The position numbers and the translations under genes are program-made. This document shows positions 10,159 through 19,962 of a stretch of DNA of 64,000 nucleotides, piece by piece (the first letter of the stretch is position 1; the number at the start of each line of letters is the position of its first letter). The stretch spans positions 4,360,001 through 4,424,000 of the forward strand of contig NZ_JBBOWX010000001.1 in the NCBI RefSeq assembly GCF_038007285.1, given 5' to 3'. A model generated the notes under the pieces. That model was given only the letters and a program-made list of their open reading frames with translations. It was not told where the DNA came from and ran no database searches. The stretch is from Sporosarcina sp. FSL K6-3457 (GTDB lineage: Bacteria; Bacillota; Bacilli; Bacillales_A; Planococcaceae).

Positions 10159-12183
10159 TTAATCTTGACGTTTTTCATCAAGCGGCTTAAGCAATTCTAC
10201 TGGTTCAGACTCTTTCGTCAAGTCGCCAATAGATGGATCTTTAGGCGCGCCAGTTACATCAGCAACCACTACATCCTCTTCTTTTTTAGAAATATCTACA
10301 GCTTTAGCACCTTCATCTAAATTATCCAAGCCATAGCGGCCATACGGACGATCAGGTAATGTACCATGCTCTTTTAGATGAGTAATTTGTTCTGCGTCAA
10401 GTGTTTCAACTTCAAGAAGTGTCGTTGCGATCAAATCAAGCAACTCACGGTTCTCCGTAAGAATCTCTTTTGTACGTGCATATTGTTCTTTAATAATACG
10501 TTGCATTTCTTGGTCAATTTCATAGGCAATCGACTCAGAATAATTTTGTTCAGAGTTAAAGTCACGTCCAAGGAATACTTGCCCTTGAGACTGACCGAAT
10601 TGCATCGGCCCAAGCTTATCACTCATCCCGTATTCTGTAACCATCGAGCGCGCGATACCTGTTGCACGCTGGAAATCATTGTGAGCTCCCGTAGAAACTT
10701 CACCAAGAACGATTTCTTCAGCTACACGACCACCAAGAAGTCCTGAAATCTTATCCAAAAGTTCTGGCTTAGTCATGAAGTAACGATCCTCTTTCGGAAG
10801 CATAACTGCGTAACCGCCTGCCTGCCCACGTGGAACGATGGTTACTTTATGAACGATTTCCGCATCGTCAAGCATAAGCCCAACAACAACGTGACCCGCT
10901 TCATGGAACGCAACGATATTGCGTTCTTTTTTCGAAATGACACGGCTCGTCTTCGCAGGACCTGCAATAACACGATCTGTTGCCTCGTCGATATCTGACA
11001 TGTCAATTTTCAATTTACTACGTCTCGCCGCAACAAGCGCTGCTTCGTTTAGCAAGTTTTCAAGATCCGCACCAGAAAATCCTGGTGTACGTTGTGCAAG
11101 TGCCTTCAAGTTAACAGTGTCATCAAGCGGCTTGTTACGCGCATGCACTTGTAATACAGCTTCTCTTCCTTTAACATCCGGACGACCAACTGTAATTTGA
11201 CGGTCAAAACGCCCTGGACGAAGAAGTGCTGGGTCAAGGATATCTGGACGGTTTGTCGCCGCCACAATGATAATGCCTTCATTTTCACCAAAACCATCCA
11301 TTTCAACAAGGAGTTGGTTCAACGTTTGTTCACGCTCATCGTGTCCACCGCCAAGACCAGCACCACGTTGGCGACCGACCGCGTCGATTTCATCGATGAA
11401 AATAATACATGGTGCATTCTTTTTCGCATTTTCGAATAGGTCACGTACACGGGATGCCCCGACACCTACGAACATTTCTACGAAGTCAGAACCTGAGATG
11501 GAGAAGAATGGTACACCCGCTTCACCTGCAACTGCACGTGCTAGCAATGTTTTACCCGTACCTGGAGGACCTACTAGTAGAATCCCTTTCGGAATACGTG
11601 CGCCAACTTCAACGAATTTACGTGAATCTTTTAGGAAGTCAACAACTTCCACAAGCTCCGCCTTTTCTTCGTCTGCTCCGGCCACATCTGTAAACCGAAC
11701 TTTTTTCTTGTCATCCGTATGCAGCTTCGCCTTACTTTTACCGAAATTCATGACACGGCCACCGCCGCCACCTTGTGCTTGATTCAACAAGAAGAAGAAC
11801 AAGATAAAGATGATGATGAACGGCACAAGCCCTGTAAAGAAGGATACCCATGCGCTCGTTGCAGGTGCTGGCAAAATTTCAATTTCTGTTTTGGTTTCTC
11901 CGGCAAGCGATTGGATTTTCTCCTGAATACCATTGCCGTTTAAAGTGTTTGTGATGAAGGTTTCGCCCTTCTCATAACCTTCCATTTCACCTTTAACTTG
12001 AAGAACAAGTTGAACTGGTTGCAAAGTTAATGACCTTACTTCACCTTTTTCCAACGCTGTAATTAATTCATCGTACCGAATTTCTTGCGTATTCGGATTT
12101 GTTTTGTTTAGTGAACTGAATATCCCCATAATTGCTAGGAAAATTAGTCCGTATAATAGAAAGTATCGAAGTATTCGATTCAT
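10159..12183 (-). CDS. ftsH: ATP-dependent zinc metalloprotease FtsH
   Basis: Membrane AAA+ protease that degrades membrane and regulatory proteins. The 674-residue protein has two N-terminal membrane segments, Walker [17 protein letters not shown], Walker [14 protein letters not shown], the second region of homology [20 protein letters not shown], and the zinc site HEAGH. Start MNRILRYF at 12183 has a strong GAGGAGG site; an upstream in-frame ATG does not. The C-terminal tail is acidic and variable, as usual in the genus group. Confidence 0.98.
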   Translation of the reverse strand: MNRILRYFLLYGLIFLAIMGIFSSLNKTNPNTQEIRYDELITALEKGEVRSLTLQPVQLVLQVKGEMEGYEKGETFITNTLNGNGIQEKIQSLAGETKTEIEILPAPATSAWVSFFTGLVPFIIIFILFFFLLNQAQGGGGGRVMNFGKSKAKLHTDDKKKVRFTDVAGADEEKAELVEVVDFLKDSRKFVEVGARIPKGILLVGPPGTGKTLLARAVAGEAGVPFFSISGSDFVEMFVGVGASRVRDLFENAKKNAPCIIFIDEIDAVGRQRGAGLGGGHDEREQTLNQLLVEMDGFGENEGIIIVAATNRPDILDPALLRPGRFDRQITVGRPDVKGREAVLQVHARNKPLDDTVNLKALAQRTPGFSGADLENLLNEAALVAARRSKLKIDMSDIDEATDRVIAGPAKTSRVISKKERNIVAFHEAGHVVVGLMLDDAEIVHKVTIVPRGQAGGYAVMLPKEDRYFMTKPELLDKISGLLGGRVAEEIVLGEVSTGAHNDFQRATGIARSMVTEYGMSDKLGPMQFGQSQGQVFLGRDFNSEQNYSESIAYEIDQEMQRIIKEQYARTKEILTENRELLDLIATTLLEVETLDAEQITHLKEHGTLPDRPYGRYGLDNLDEGAKAVDISKKEEDVVVADVTGAPKDPSIGDLTKESEPVELLKPLDEKRQD

Positions 12184-12292
12184 CCCAAGCCTCCTCATTT
12201 CATTCAAACAGAAAACTAGTGTAAATCTTATCATAGGTCTGATTCAACCTACAAAGAAAATGCCTTATTCGGGAGATAGTTTCTCGGAAAGC

Positions 12293-12835
12293 TTAAAAAG
12301 AATAGATTTCCTTTTTCAACACGCCAATGTAAGGTAAGTTTCTGTATTTTTCTGCATAATCAAGCCCGTACCCAACAACGAAAGCGTCCGGCACAATAAA
12401 GCCAACATAGTCCGCTTTTAAATCTACTTTTCGACCTGTCGGCTTATCCAATAGCGTAACAATTTTAATGGAGTTTGCTTTTCTATATTTCATCAGTTCG
12501 ACGAGGTAACTTAATGTTTTCCCACTGTCAATAATATCCTCAATGATGAGCACATCGCGCCCTTCGACACTCGTGTTCAAATCCTTGACGATTTTCACTT
12601 CACCCGATGATACTGTTGCATTGCCATAACTTGATACATCCATAAAATCAAGTTCAATATATGCGTCAACGCGTTTAATAAGATCGCTCATGAAAGGAAG
12701 CGCTCCTTTTAGTACACCAATGGCAAGTGGAAATTTGTCTTGATATTCCTCCGTCAAAACAGCACCAAGCTCATGGATTTTTTCTTCAATCTGTTGTTCT
12801 GTAATTAGCACTTCTTCGATATCTTTCTCTAACAT
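12293..12835 (-). CDS. hpt: Hypoxanthine phosphoribosyltransferase
   Basis: Purine salvage enzyme converting hypoxanthine or guanine plus PRPP to IMP or GMP. The 180-residue protein has the PRPP-binding motif [14 protein letters not shown] and [11 protein letters not shown]. It follows tilS with a 35-nt gap and precedes ftsH, the order conserved in Bacillales, where these genes form one operon. Confidence 0.96.
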   Translation of the reverse strand: MLEKDIEEVLITEQQIEEKIHELGAVLTEEYQDKFPLAIGVLKGALPFMSDLIKRVDAYIELDFMDVSSYGNATVSSGEVKIVKDLNTSVEGRDVLIIEDIIDSGKTLSYLVELMKYRKANSIKIVTLLDKPTGRKVDLKADYVGFIVPDAFVVGYGLDYAEKYRNLPYIGVLKKEIYSF

Positions 12836-12870
12836 CGAAATTCCTCCTTATTCATCTTCAGCCAAGTCGA

Positions 12871-14274
12871 TTAACACTTTCTTGTAAGAACTATGTAATG
12901 ACTCTGCTCTGTCTTGTTACGTGAAAACGCTACGCCATAACGCAATCCTGGAACGGCACAAATCTCTCCTCGCGCTGTGACAATTAGCGGTAATCGATCA
13001 CGTTCAGCGAAGTCCACCTTGCCGTCGATAAACAATCTCGACAAACGTTTCGGATGGTCCATCCCTGCTAACAAGATTCGATCCCCATCTTCCCTTCCTT
13101 TGATATATAAAGGGAAATCAGTATCAGGCAGATCAAAATACATTATGTCGTCTACACCCATGAACAATTCCAGATTGGAATCATCCACCTCGGTCCAATA
13201 AAGCTCTACATCATTTCCCCAACGAGTCCAGCTACCTTTTGGAAACACTTTCCGAATAGCCGTTTCTTCAAATTGTGTATCTCGAACAAACGTCAGCTTA
13301 CTGTACGCCCTCATGAATCGATAACCACGTGGAAGGTCGATGAACACATTGCCATTCTGCGATGTAACGTGGTGTAATAGCTGGCTAATTAGCGCGGAAT
13401 TGTATTCTACGGGTATACTTTCCCCATCGTAAAGATACTTCAATAGTAGTGTAATCACCCGCCTTTGTAAAGCCAGGTGCATATCAGAAAAAGCACCACT
13501 GTCAATAGCAGGGAGTCCTTCTGCTGTGAATTCGACGATTCTTTCAAACTGCTCTATCGCTAACATTTCAAGTAGATCATCGTCCTGCTGAAGCCAACCC
13601 GCCATTTTCACTACATTTTTGGCGGCGGCTGGGGTTTCAGTTAGCATAAAAGGGACAATATGATGACGGTAACGGTTGCGCATATAGGCATCACTTTCAT
13701 TACTCGGATCTTCGCGGAATTGTAATTCATATTCCTTAACGTACGAGTAAAGCTCCGCCTTCATGACAGGCAGGAACGGACGAACAACAACGCCACCCGC
13801 CACTTCACGCTTCACAGGCATACCGGACGGTTGTCCACCTTTCGCCACTTGCATCAATACGGTTTCTAATTGATCTTCGGCATGATGTGCAGTGACAAGG
13901 ACATTGTATCTGTGGTATTGCATAATCTCCGTAAATAATGCGTATCTCCCAGCTCGGCATACTGCCTGTACATTGCCACCGTTTTGTTCAATCATGTCAG
14001 GAACTGGGACACTGCCACCGAAAAAAGGAATGCCATATGTTGCACATACCCCTTCAACAAAAGCACCATCTGCTGCCGACTCTTCTCCCCGCAACATATG
14101 ATCGACATGAATAGCGGCAACTTCAATCTCCATCCTATCCCGATGTGAAGCCAGAAAATGTAACAACGCTACTGAATCAACGCCGCCAGAACATGCAACA
14201 AGCACACGGTCTCCATGTGTAATCAGTGACCAGTCCTTGATAAATCGGAAAATCGACTGTCTAAATGTATCCAT
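12871..14274 (-). CDS. tilS: tRNA(Ile)-lysidine synthase
   Basis: Modifies C34 of tRNA-Ile(CAU) to lysidine so that it reads AUA. The PP-loop ATP motif SGGVDSVALLHFL lies near residue 30, followed by HVDHMLRG and HHAEDQLETVLMQ, with a typical C-terminal RNA-binding half. The ATG at 14274 is well spaced from GAGGAGC. A TTG two codons upstream is too close to the ribosome site. It lies between spoIIE and hpt; the yabS and yabT genes found there in B. subtilis are missing. Confidence 0.95.
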   Translation of the reverse strand: MDTFRQSIFRFIKDWSLITHGDRVLVACSGGVDSVALLHFLASHRDRMEIEVAAIHVDHMLRGEESAADGAFVEGVCATYGIPFFGGSVPVPDMIEQNGGNVQAVCRAGRYALFTEIMQYHRYNVLVTAHHAEDQLETVLMQVAKGGQPSGMPVKREVAGGVVVRPFLPVMKAELYSYVKEYELQFREDPSNESDAYMRNRYRHHIVPFMLTETPAAAKNVVKMAGWLQQDDDLLEMLAIEQFERIVEFTAEGLPAIDSGAFSDMHLALQRRVITLLLKYLYDGESIPVEYNSALISQLLHHVTSQNGNVFIDLPRGYRFMRAYSKLTFVRDTQFEETAIRKVFPKGSWTRWGNDVELYWTEVDDSNLELFMGVDDIMYFDLPDTDFPLYIKGREDGDRILLAGMDHPKRLSRLFIDGKVDFAERDRLPLIVTARGEICAVPGLRYGVAFSRNKTEQSHYIVLTRKC

Positions 14275-14364
14275 CTGCAAAAGCTCCTCATTTATTACCT
14301 TCTCTAAATTTTAACGATAGGACACCCTCACCTCAAGTAATTCGAAATGAGGGCATACTTTTTT

Positions 14365-16764
14365 CTATGAAATAATTCGCGAATAAGGTGTGAAGCTAGA
14401 CCACTCTGGAAGAACGTGGTCGATTTTCATAACCAACACCGTTCGATCATCCGCCACCGCGCCAAACTTGCGCTCCATTTCACTCACAATACGATCTGCA
14501 ATTTTGTCGCAGTCGTCTTCCCCGTATTTATCTAGCGCGCCATATAAAACTTTCTCTTGTGTCTCGAGCGCAATCTCACCATTAAACATGCCATCTGTCA
14601 TCATCAAAATAATATCTCCTGCTTTCAGCTGCTCATTTTTGGCCTCAACAGAAAGGGAAGGCAGAAACCCAACAGGCACAGACTCGCTATCCAATCTTAA
14701 AAAGTCCTCCCCTCGCTTAATATACGTACTCATTGAACCTGCTTTCCACGACCATAGCCGACCATCCTGCAAATCAATCAAAGCCAAGTCAAGCGTTGCG
14801 TACATATCATCAAGCCCGTTCAACGACATCATATAGTGAAGCGTATGCATCGCTGTTTCCGGATCCATTTTACGATCCAAGCACTCCCGCATCAGACGAA
14901 TTACCTTGCGACTCTCACGATACGCATTCAAGTCTTGCCCCATTCCATCCGACAGCAATACCGCCGTGAGCCCATCATGAATAGGAAATACTTCATAGGC
15001 ATCTCCTGCTTGGAACGACTCACTTCCTGCCGTTGCAACAATCCCATAATCGAGTGAAAAACGGACTGCCGAACCGAATGTCAGCTGAATATGTGGGAAT
15101 GGCTGCTGTTGCACGACCGATTTCGCGACTTGAAACGGCTCCTCATACATCTCTTCGAGAACTGGGAGAATGAGCCGTTCTGCCACAGTCGTATCCGTTT
15201 CAAAATCAGACCTTTTCTCTGGAATGCAACAGACAATTCGGCGCGCCCCCCGTTCATCCGATAAAATATCAATTTGAAAATACTCAATAGCTTTCTCTTG
15301 AAGTCGTTTGGCAATCTCATCTTCAGCAGGCTTGTAAACAGACAAATCCTCTTTTACTTCATTCATAATTTTATCTAGATGCGTACTCATATCTCTTAGC
15401 TGAAGAGCGAGCATTTTCCGTCCATGCTGAAGCTGCCCTGTTAATAAACGAGTCGTCGCTTGCTCCTCAAGCTCTGTCACAAGCCCGTTGAACCGGATAC
15501 ACTTGTATTTAATCTTGTCCTCAACACGGTGGCGCGAAGCTTTTTTTGTCATGGAGTAAGTGGATTCCCATTCAAAAAGAAGCCTAGCCATATCATCATC
15601 CTGCGCTTCCCAACATTTTGAATAACGGAAACAAGAGGCACAAGTCTTCGGAATCGCTTGCGGAATAGGTTCTTCTTGATTTCCACGGGAAGAACCCCGT
15701 CCACCAACAAGTGTCGACATGAATTCGGAGAACTGTTGAAAATCGGATAATTGCTCATCCAAACGCTCCGCCAACCATTTTTGACGTTTTTCTGTAGACT
15801 CCTGATTATCTGGATAAAAAACAGTGCGAATCGGCTCAAGCTTACTAGATGGGATTACTAAGAAAAGAACAGTCGCAATGCCGATTGTCACAAAATGCGA
15901 GCTATCCAATGGTAATGTTAAATCATAAAGAAGGAAAAATAGTGAGACAGAGCCCCCGCCGACTACAATTCCTACTTTTCCAAAGCGGCTTAGTACACCA
16001 GCAAAAAAGCCCGTCATCCCATATACAGCCATCATGCCAGTGAACGATAACTCTGCTATTCCTATAATCGCAGCGATAATCATCGCAATCGTTGTTGAAA
16101 ATGGCAATCCGCCGACTAATGCTGCCAGCAAGATGGTGAGATGAATGAGTGTTCCAGCAACCGATACATGCCCCAGCATGATGCCACTCATTCCTGTTGT
16201 CGCCATCGCTCCAACCAAACAAGCAGCAGCTAGTCGTTCAGGTGTCCATTTGCCAAAAAAAATCCGGTCTACAGGTGGAAATGCAATAAACAGAAAAAAT
16301 GTCATGATCAATGCAAGTATCGCTTCAAAGCCGATAGATAATTGCACATTCACAGGCGGTGATCCCGCATACATGACAAACTGCCACAACACTTGTACAA
16401 CGATGAGACAACCAGCCACTGTCAACGGCACCGATTTTCGGACGAACGGAAACCTAACAACCGCATTGAATAAAGCAATGAGTAGTAGGTGGATAACAGC
16501 TTGTCCAATTCCTAGAAACACACTGCCTAACATCCCTCCAACGAACACCCACACGAGATATTTTCTAAAGCGTGCACGTGCTAGCGCCCAAACCGGCAAG
16601 AAAAATGGGACAGCCGTACCGAATAACACAGCTTGCGACAAGAAAAAGGAGCCCAACAAAAATAGGGTTGCAACGAGTATGTGTATCTTTTGCTTACCGA
16701 TCATCCCAACATACATACGAATTGGCTGACCAACTGGACGTGTCACGCTGTCTATCAGTTTCAT
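14365..16764 (-). CDS. spoIIE: Stage II sporulation protein E, PP2C phosphatase
   Basis: Septum-localised phosphatase that dephosphorylates SpoIIAA and so activates sigma-F in the forespore. The 799-residue protein has about ten N-terminal membrane segments (to about residue 320), a central region, and a C-terminal PP2C domain with LLSDGMGQDLNA and MMTDGMFNGE metal-binding motifs. The ATG at 16764 follows a G-rich ribosome site. Its promoter region carries a 21-bp spacer and likely Spo0A boxes (separate entry). Confidence 0.97.
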   Translation of the reverse strand: MKLIDSVTRPVGQPIRMYVGMIGKQKIHILVATLFLLGSFFLSQAVLFGTAVPFFLPVWALARARFRKYLVWVFVGGMLGSVFLGIGQAVIHLLLIALFNAVVRFPFVRKSVPLTVAGCLIVVQVLWQFVMYAGSPPVNVQLSIGFEAILALIMTFFLFIAFPPVDRIFFGKWTPERLAAACLVGAMATTGMSGIMLGHVSVAGTLIHLTILLAALVGGLPFSTTIAMIIAAIIGIAELSFTGMMAVYGMTGFFAGVLSRFGKVGIVVGGGSVSLFFLLYDLTLPLDSSHFVTIGIATVLFLVIPSSKLEPIRTVFYPDNQESTEKRQKWLAERLDEQLSDFQQFSEFMSTLVGGRGSSRGNQEEPIPQAIPKTCASCFRYSKCWEAQDDDMARLLFEWESTYSMTKKASRHRVEDKIKYKCIRFNGLVTELEEQATTRLLTGQLQHGRKMLALQLRDMSTHLDKIMNEVKEDLSVYKPAEDEIAKRLQEKAIEYFQIDILSDERGARRIVCCIPEKRSDFETDTTVAERLILPVLEEMYEEPFQVAKSVVQQQPFPHIQLTFGSAVRFSLDYGIVATAGSESFQAGDAYEVFPIHDGLTAVLLSDGMGQDLNAYRESRKVIRLMRECLDRKMDPETAMHTLHYMMSLNGLDDMYATLDLALIDLQDGRLWSWKAGSMSTYIKRGEDFLRLDSESVPVGFLPSLSVEAKNEQLKAGDIILMMTDGMFNGEIALETQEKVLYGALDKYGEDDCDKIADRIVSEMERKFGAVADDRTVLVMKIDHVLPEWSSFTPYSRIIS

Positions 16765-16795
16765 TTCCCATTCCCCCTATGTCTACTATGCTCCC

Positions 16796-16861
16796 AGTAT
16801 ACATAGGGGAATGGCAGGAAATTGTCTGTTCATGACGACAAGAAAACAAAATGTTTCGACT
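16796..16861 (-). promoter_or_regulatory. spoIIE promoter with 21-bp spacer and two putative Spo0A boxes
   Basis: On the minus strand CAGACA (16823-16828) and TATACT (16796-16801) are 21 nt apart, the unusual spacing known for B. subtilis spoIIE. Two 7-mers resembling the Spo0A box TGTCGAA lie upstream at 16855-16861 (6 of 7) and 16834-16840 (5 of 7), two helical turns apart. The remaining bases to the tRNA hold nothing else recognisable. Confidence 0.62.
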
Positions 16862-16966
16862 CATTACGGACTATTTTTCTTTTTTCCAACGATGGGTTGA
16901 CACCATGAAAGTTCGCATGTAATATGAGTATTGTTGTTCTGAGAAATAGAAACAACATATTACCAC

Positions 16967-17040
16967 GGCGGCGTAGCTCAGCTGGCTAGAGCGTACGGTT
17001 CATACCCGTAAGGTCGGGGGTTCGATCCCCTCTGCCGCCA
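16967..17040 (+). tRNA. tRNA-Met (CAT), elongator type
   Basis: A full 74-nt cloverleaf folds from the sequence: 7-bp acceptor stem, D arm AGCTGGCTA, anticodon loop TTCATAC with CAT, and T loop TTCGATC. The G1-C72 pair rules out the initiator. CCA is not fully encoded, only the final A. It is on the opposite strand to its neighbours. A tRNA-Ile whose CAT would become lysidine-modified is less likely given the match to Bacillus tRNA-Met. Confidence 0.93.
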
Positions 17041-17046
17041 TTAATG

Positions 17047-17164
17047 AAAAGCGGAGGGCGCCGTCTAGACGCGACAAGCGCTGGAGATCTTTCCGATAAA
17101 GGCGCTCTTTGCCTTTATCAGAAAGATTGAAGCGACTCGAGCGGCTGGCGCCCGGAGCTAGACA
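17047..17164. repeat. REP-like hairpin repeat
   Basis: A GC-rich unit of inverted pieces (GGGCGCC...GTCTAGAC at the left, GGCGCCCGGAGCTAGACA at the right, and GATCTTTCCGATAAAGGC mirrored in the middle). Fragments recur near 10090 and 6290. This kind of palindromic intergenic repeat is common in Bacillaceae genomes. Confidence 0.7.
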
Positions 17165-17186
17165 CTAGCTTGCCAAACTACTCACC

Positions 17187-17234
17187 TAAAAAAGCGACGT
17201 ACAAAGGGAATATCCCTCTGTACGTCGCTTTTTC
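17187..17234 (-). terminator. yabR terminator
   Basis: A nearly perfect hairpin (AAAAAGCGACGTACA...TGTACGTCGCTTTTT) downstream of yabR. It has A and T runs on both sides, so it may work in both directions. Confidence 0.9.
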
Positions 17235-17276
17235 TATCTATCGTACATTTTTTCTTGAATTGAAACAGCTAGCAAG

Positions 17277-17705
17277 TTATCCTCTTCTTGCGCCGCGGCC
17301 ACCGCGTTTCGATTCTGTCGCTCTCTTCAAAGTCGAGAGACGTTCTTCACTATCTTTCATGAACTTCGCCATTTTTGTTTCAAAATTCTCTGGGCGATCC
17401 ACTGGGCTAGGACGACCACCTTGGCGAGGACGTTGAGGGCGCTGTGGACGTTCCGGACGTTGCTCAGACTCAGGCTTCGCTTTACGAATCGACAAGCCAA
17501 TTTTGCCGTCTGTTCCGACATTCATCACTTTCACTTCAACCATGTCGCCTACTTTTAAATGTTCGTTAATGTCTTTGACATAGTTGTCTGCCACTTCACT
17601 AATGTGGACAAGACCTGTCGCACCCGTCGGTAGCTCAACAAATGCTCCGAAGTTTGTGATCCCTGTTATTTTACCCTGTAACTTGCTGCCTACTTCAATT
17701 GACAT
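17277..17705 (-). CDS. yabR: S1-domain RNA-binding protein YabR
   Basis: A single S1 RNA-binding domain fills residues 1-75 (GKITGITNFGAFVELP, GLVHISEVAD, GKIGLSIRKA). It is followed by a charged tail rich in Arg and Pro. The family resembles polynucleotide phosphorylase S1 domains; the cellular role is not settled. It follows divIC as in B. subtilis but is separated from it by an inserted repeat element at 17779-17908. Confidence 0.92.
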   Translation of the reverse strand: MSIEVGSKLQGKITGITNFGAFVELPTGATGLVHISEVADNYVKDINEHLKVGDMVEVKVMNVGTDGKIGLSIRKAKPESEQRPERPQRPQRPRQGGRPSPVDRPENFETKMAKFMKDSEERLSTLKRATESKRGGRGARRG

Positions 17706-17778
17706 AAAAAAAATGCTCCTCCTTAGAATTTAAGCGGGCCCCTTTTCAGAAGCCTTGCAACCGTATTAATGATCCTGT

Positions 17779-17908
17779 CAATTACGCCTCGGTGTAATTG
17801 CGTCGGGATTTTTAATTGTGCTCGCACAATTAACTCCCCTAAAAAATCCCTGACATCCGCCGGAGGCTTAACTTGAATTAGCAAGGGGTTGCTGCTAATT
17901 CAAGTTAA
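17779..17908. repeat. Palindromic intergenic repeat, copy 1
   Basis: Begins with a near-palindrome CAATTACGCCTCGGTGTAAT, continues with GCGTCGGGATTTT, then AAATCCCTGACATCCGCCGG, and ends in a hairpin whose arms are TTAACTTGAATTAGCA and its complement around 17868-17908. The same parts recur at 59840-60033 and the first palindrome at 63645. It fills the yabR-divIC gap and codes for nothing visible. Confidence 0.8.
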
Positions 17909-17961
17909 AATACAAGATCCCTACTCTCATTATAGCCAACAAAAAAAGAGTGTCAATAAGA

Positions 17962-18390
17962 CTACTCTTTTCCGTCGTCTTTTTTATCGATTTTCTTCTT
18001 ATTTTCCGGGACCGAGAAAATAATTTCGTTGTTTTCAGACAAAAAATATTCTTTCCGCGCAAGTTTTGCGATATAGTCGTCGTCATCCAATTTGGCAAGC
18101 TGTCTTTTCAACATCTCTTGCTCCTCCTGCACGACCTCAAGCTGAGATAGCATTTCCACTTGCTGCTGTTCCTTCGCCGCCAACACTTGCTTCTGTTTGA
18201 TCAACATCTGTGTTAAACCGCCAAAGGTAATGGCTACAATCACCGCAAACACTGTCAGTCTCCGATACAACTTCACCTTCCGTGCATTCTTGCGGTTTGC
18301 CTTCTTTTGCTGGGAACGGACATATTCAGTTTGAATTGTTGCAACCGTTGCCGGCGACTTTCTCTGCTGCTTTTGTTCCAAGTCCCGCAC
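17962..18390 (-). CDS. divIC: Septum formation initiator DivIC
   Basis: Small bitopic divisome protein that works with FtsL and DivIB. The 142-residue sequence has a basic cytoplasmic N-terminus, one membrane segment (about residues 46-66), and an extracellular coiled coil rich in Gln, Glu and Leu (about 67-112). Its place after yabQ and before yabR matches B. subtilis. Confidence 0.94.
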   Translation of the reverse strand: MRDLEQKQQRKSPATVATIQTEYVRSQQKKANRKNARKVKLYRRLTVFAVIVAITFGGLTQMLIKQKQVLAAKEQQQVEMLSQLEVVQEEQEMLKRQLAKLDDDDYIAKLARKEYFLSENNEIIFSVPENKKKIDKKDDGKE

Positions 18391-18433
18391 TTCCTCTCTT
18401 CACGCCACTATTCGTTAATCTATAAATTATATC

Positions 18434-18901
18434 TCATTTCTCTCTCTTATTAAAGAAGTTTCCAGAAATGATACGGAATAGTTTAACAAATGGTGTGAAA
18501 AGGAATACAACAGCCTTGATAAGGATACGAAAGATTTGCCGAATAATCGAGATGACGAGCCGAGCAATAAACCATAACGGTTTAATGAAGACCAGCAAAA
18601 TGATTCTGCCAAGTAAACGGAATGGCTTATAAAAAAAACTAGCATACAGTAGCAGTCCACTAATCTGGGCAAATGGGTCATACATCCGCCACGCTCCATC
18701 CCGAACAAGGAACAAGATGAAAAATGTTCCACATCCAGCAATAACCCACCCGATCCCCTCAAACCAAACCGCATGCTTTCTGATGAATGACTTCTTTCCA
18801 GCATGCCCAGTCGCCGTCCCAATCATATCCATGAATGCTCCAGCAACAATACCTGTCCCAATCATTGCAAGCAGGCTAAGAAACTGAACGGATAGACTCA
18901 T
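18434..18901 (-). CDS. yabQ: Sporulation membrane protein YabQ
   Basis: Polytopic membrane protein of 155 residues with about four hydrophobic segments (first at residues 4-24). In B. subtilis YabQ is needed for spore cortex formation and is made under sigma-E. It overlaps yabP by 4 nt, so the two are co-translated. Confidence 0.92.
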   Translation of the reverse strand: MSLSVQFLSLLAMIGTGIVAGAFMDMIGTATGHAGKKSFIRKHAVWFEGIGWVIAGCGTFFILFLVRDGAWRMYDPFAQISGLLLYASFFYKPFRLLGRIILLVFIKPLWFIARLVISIIRQIFRILIKAVVFLFTPFVKLFRIISGNFFNKREK

Positions 18902-19194
18902 CCAAACAATTTATGGAGGAAGTTCCGCGAACCTGTTTCTTCTTCATCGTATTGGATATTGGCAACCGTTCCCTCCAATGTGAGAAGTCCTTTATCGACA
19001 TCGAGATGGACGATGCGTAGCTCCTCTCCGCGTATTTGCAGCAATCCTTGTGATGTCCGAATCAGAAATTCCTCCTGATCAAAGCGGTCGATTGATTTTA
19101 CCGATGTAATATCCATCCTTTTTCTGTTGCGCATTGTTACGACATGTTCACCTGATGGGATTGTGTACGTAGGACTGTCCGTTTGGAATTGCAT
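18898..19194 (-). CDS. yabP: Sporulation protein YabP
   Basis: A 98-residue protein of the YabP/YqfC family, which acts in spore coat or cortex assembly. It has the characteristic HVVTMRNRKRMDITSVKSIDRFDQEEFLI stretch in two blocks around residues 18-46. A GGGGGAAG ribosome site precedes ATG at 19194. In B. subtilis it follows yabO (rqcP) directly; here 2.9 kb of foreign sequence and a terminator separate them, so it must have its own promoter. Confidence 0.93.
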   Translation of the reverse strand: MQFQTDSPTYTIPSGEHVVTMRNRKRMDITSVKSIDRFDQEEFLIRTSQGLLQIRGEELRIVHLDVDKGLLTLEGTVANIQYDEEETGSRNFLHKLFG

Positions 19195-19243
19195 ATGATA
19201 CTTCCCCCTTTGCTTGTATGTTCACAGTCATCTTATGCTAATG

Positions 19244-19281
19244 ACTAAAAAAACATGACAGGAGAATTTCTCTGTCATGTT
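19244..19281 (-). terminator. Intrinsic terminator upstream of yabP
   Basis: A hairpin (AACATGACAG and its complement) is followed on the minus strand by TTTTTTT. It would stop transcripts coming from the rqcP direction before they reach yabP. Confidence 0.75.
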
Positions 19282-19361
19282 GGTTAAGTTCATATCTATT
19301 GATGAACTTTTTACTTGCATAAAATACCGGTGAGAAGGGATTGAAAAATCCTATTTTCACT

Positions 19362-19750
19362 GAATCATTTCCGGTTCGCTTTCGGCGAGCTATTCGCGAC
19401 ATAATTACCGAGGAGGAATTGCAGTTCATTCCTCCCCGGTAGAGCAAGTATGGCTAGAAGCGACTTTGTCACTTCTAGCCATACCTTTTTCGGTCATCTT
19501 GTTGTGAGTGGTTGCCTGTCACGTACCTACAATGATTAAGTGAAAAATGCAGGTGTTTTTGCTTTGAAAGAAAAGAATTGAGGAACTTTTATAGGGAGTG
19601 TAAGTGCCCGAAGATACAATTTCGGGCACTCTCGCACATTGTACAATCTGTTCCTTCTTTACTTTCTTAAAATAAAAATAGAAATACTAATAGGGAAGGC
19701 TTCAGCAGCCAAAATTGTAGCTTTACAAATGCTACCAGCCCCTCTCTCAA
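19362..19750. repeat. Noncoding repeat element, copy A
   Basis: This stretch aligns by eye with 51607-51937: shared blocks include TTCGCTTTCGGC, GTTGCCTGTC.CGTACCTACA, GTAAGTGCCCGAAGAT, CAATTTCGGGCACTCT and GCCAAAATTGTA. It contains a 10-bp stem at 19603-19630. It has no convincing reading frame. The rest of 19195-19962 also holds stems at 19403-19441 and 19449-19488. Confidence 0.72.
19448..19492 (+). terminator. Hairpin with T run inside repeat copy A
   Basis: Arms GTATGGCTAGAAG and CTTCTAGCCATAC pair perfectly over 13 bp and are followed by CTTTTT on the plus strand. Copy B at 51.6 kb lacks this hairpin, so it may be a later insertion. Confidence 0.7.
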
Positions 19751-19962
19751 AACTGGAAATCAACAATCATTAGTTCTCGAATTCAGAGCTATGACTGAAC
19801 ATCTTCATCAAGTGCGTAATATCGGTCCCTCTCTTTATCTGATGGTAGCCGAACGTTTTCCGAAGGGAATGCGTCCCGATATTTCTAGGTCCTTCCAATC
19901 TAACTTACGTCGATCCCAGCATGCACTATGTTAGATTCAAATGATATAAGAAAAAAACAGAC

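Noticed and set aside
19213-19220. CATACAAG as a sigma-E -10 element for yabP
   Set aside because: The implied start would fall within the yabP ribosome site, so it cannot give a normal mRNA.
19238-19447. 69-codon frame upstream of yabP
   Set aside because: It crosses two hairpins and part of the repeat element; no ribosome site and no similarity.
19770-19920. Open plus-strand stretch reading EHLHQVRNIGPSLYLMVAER
   Set aside because: Possibly a gene fragment, but it is short, has no start signal and matches nothing I can name.
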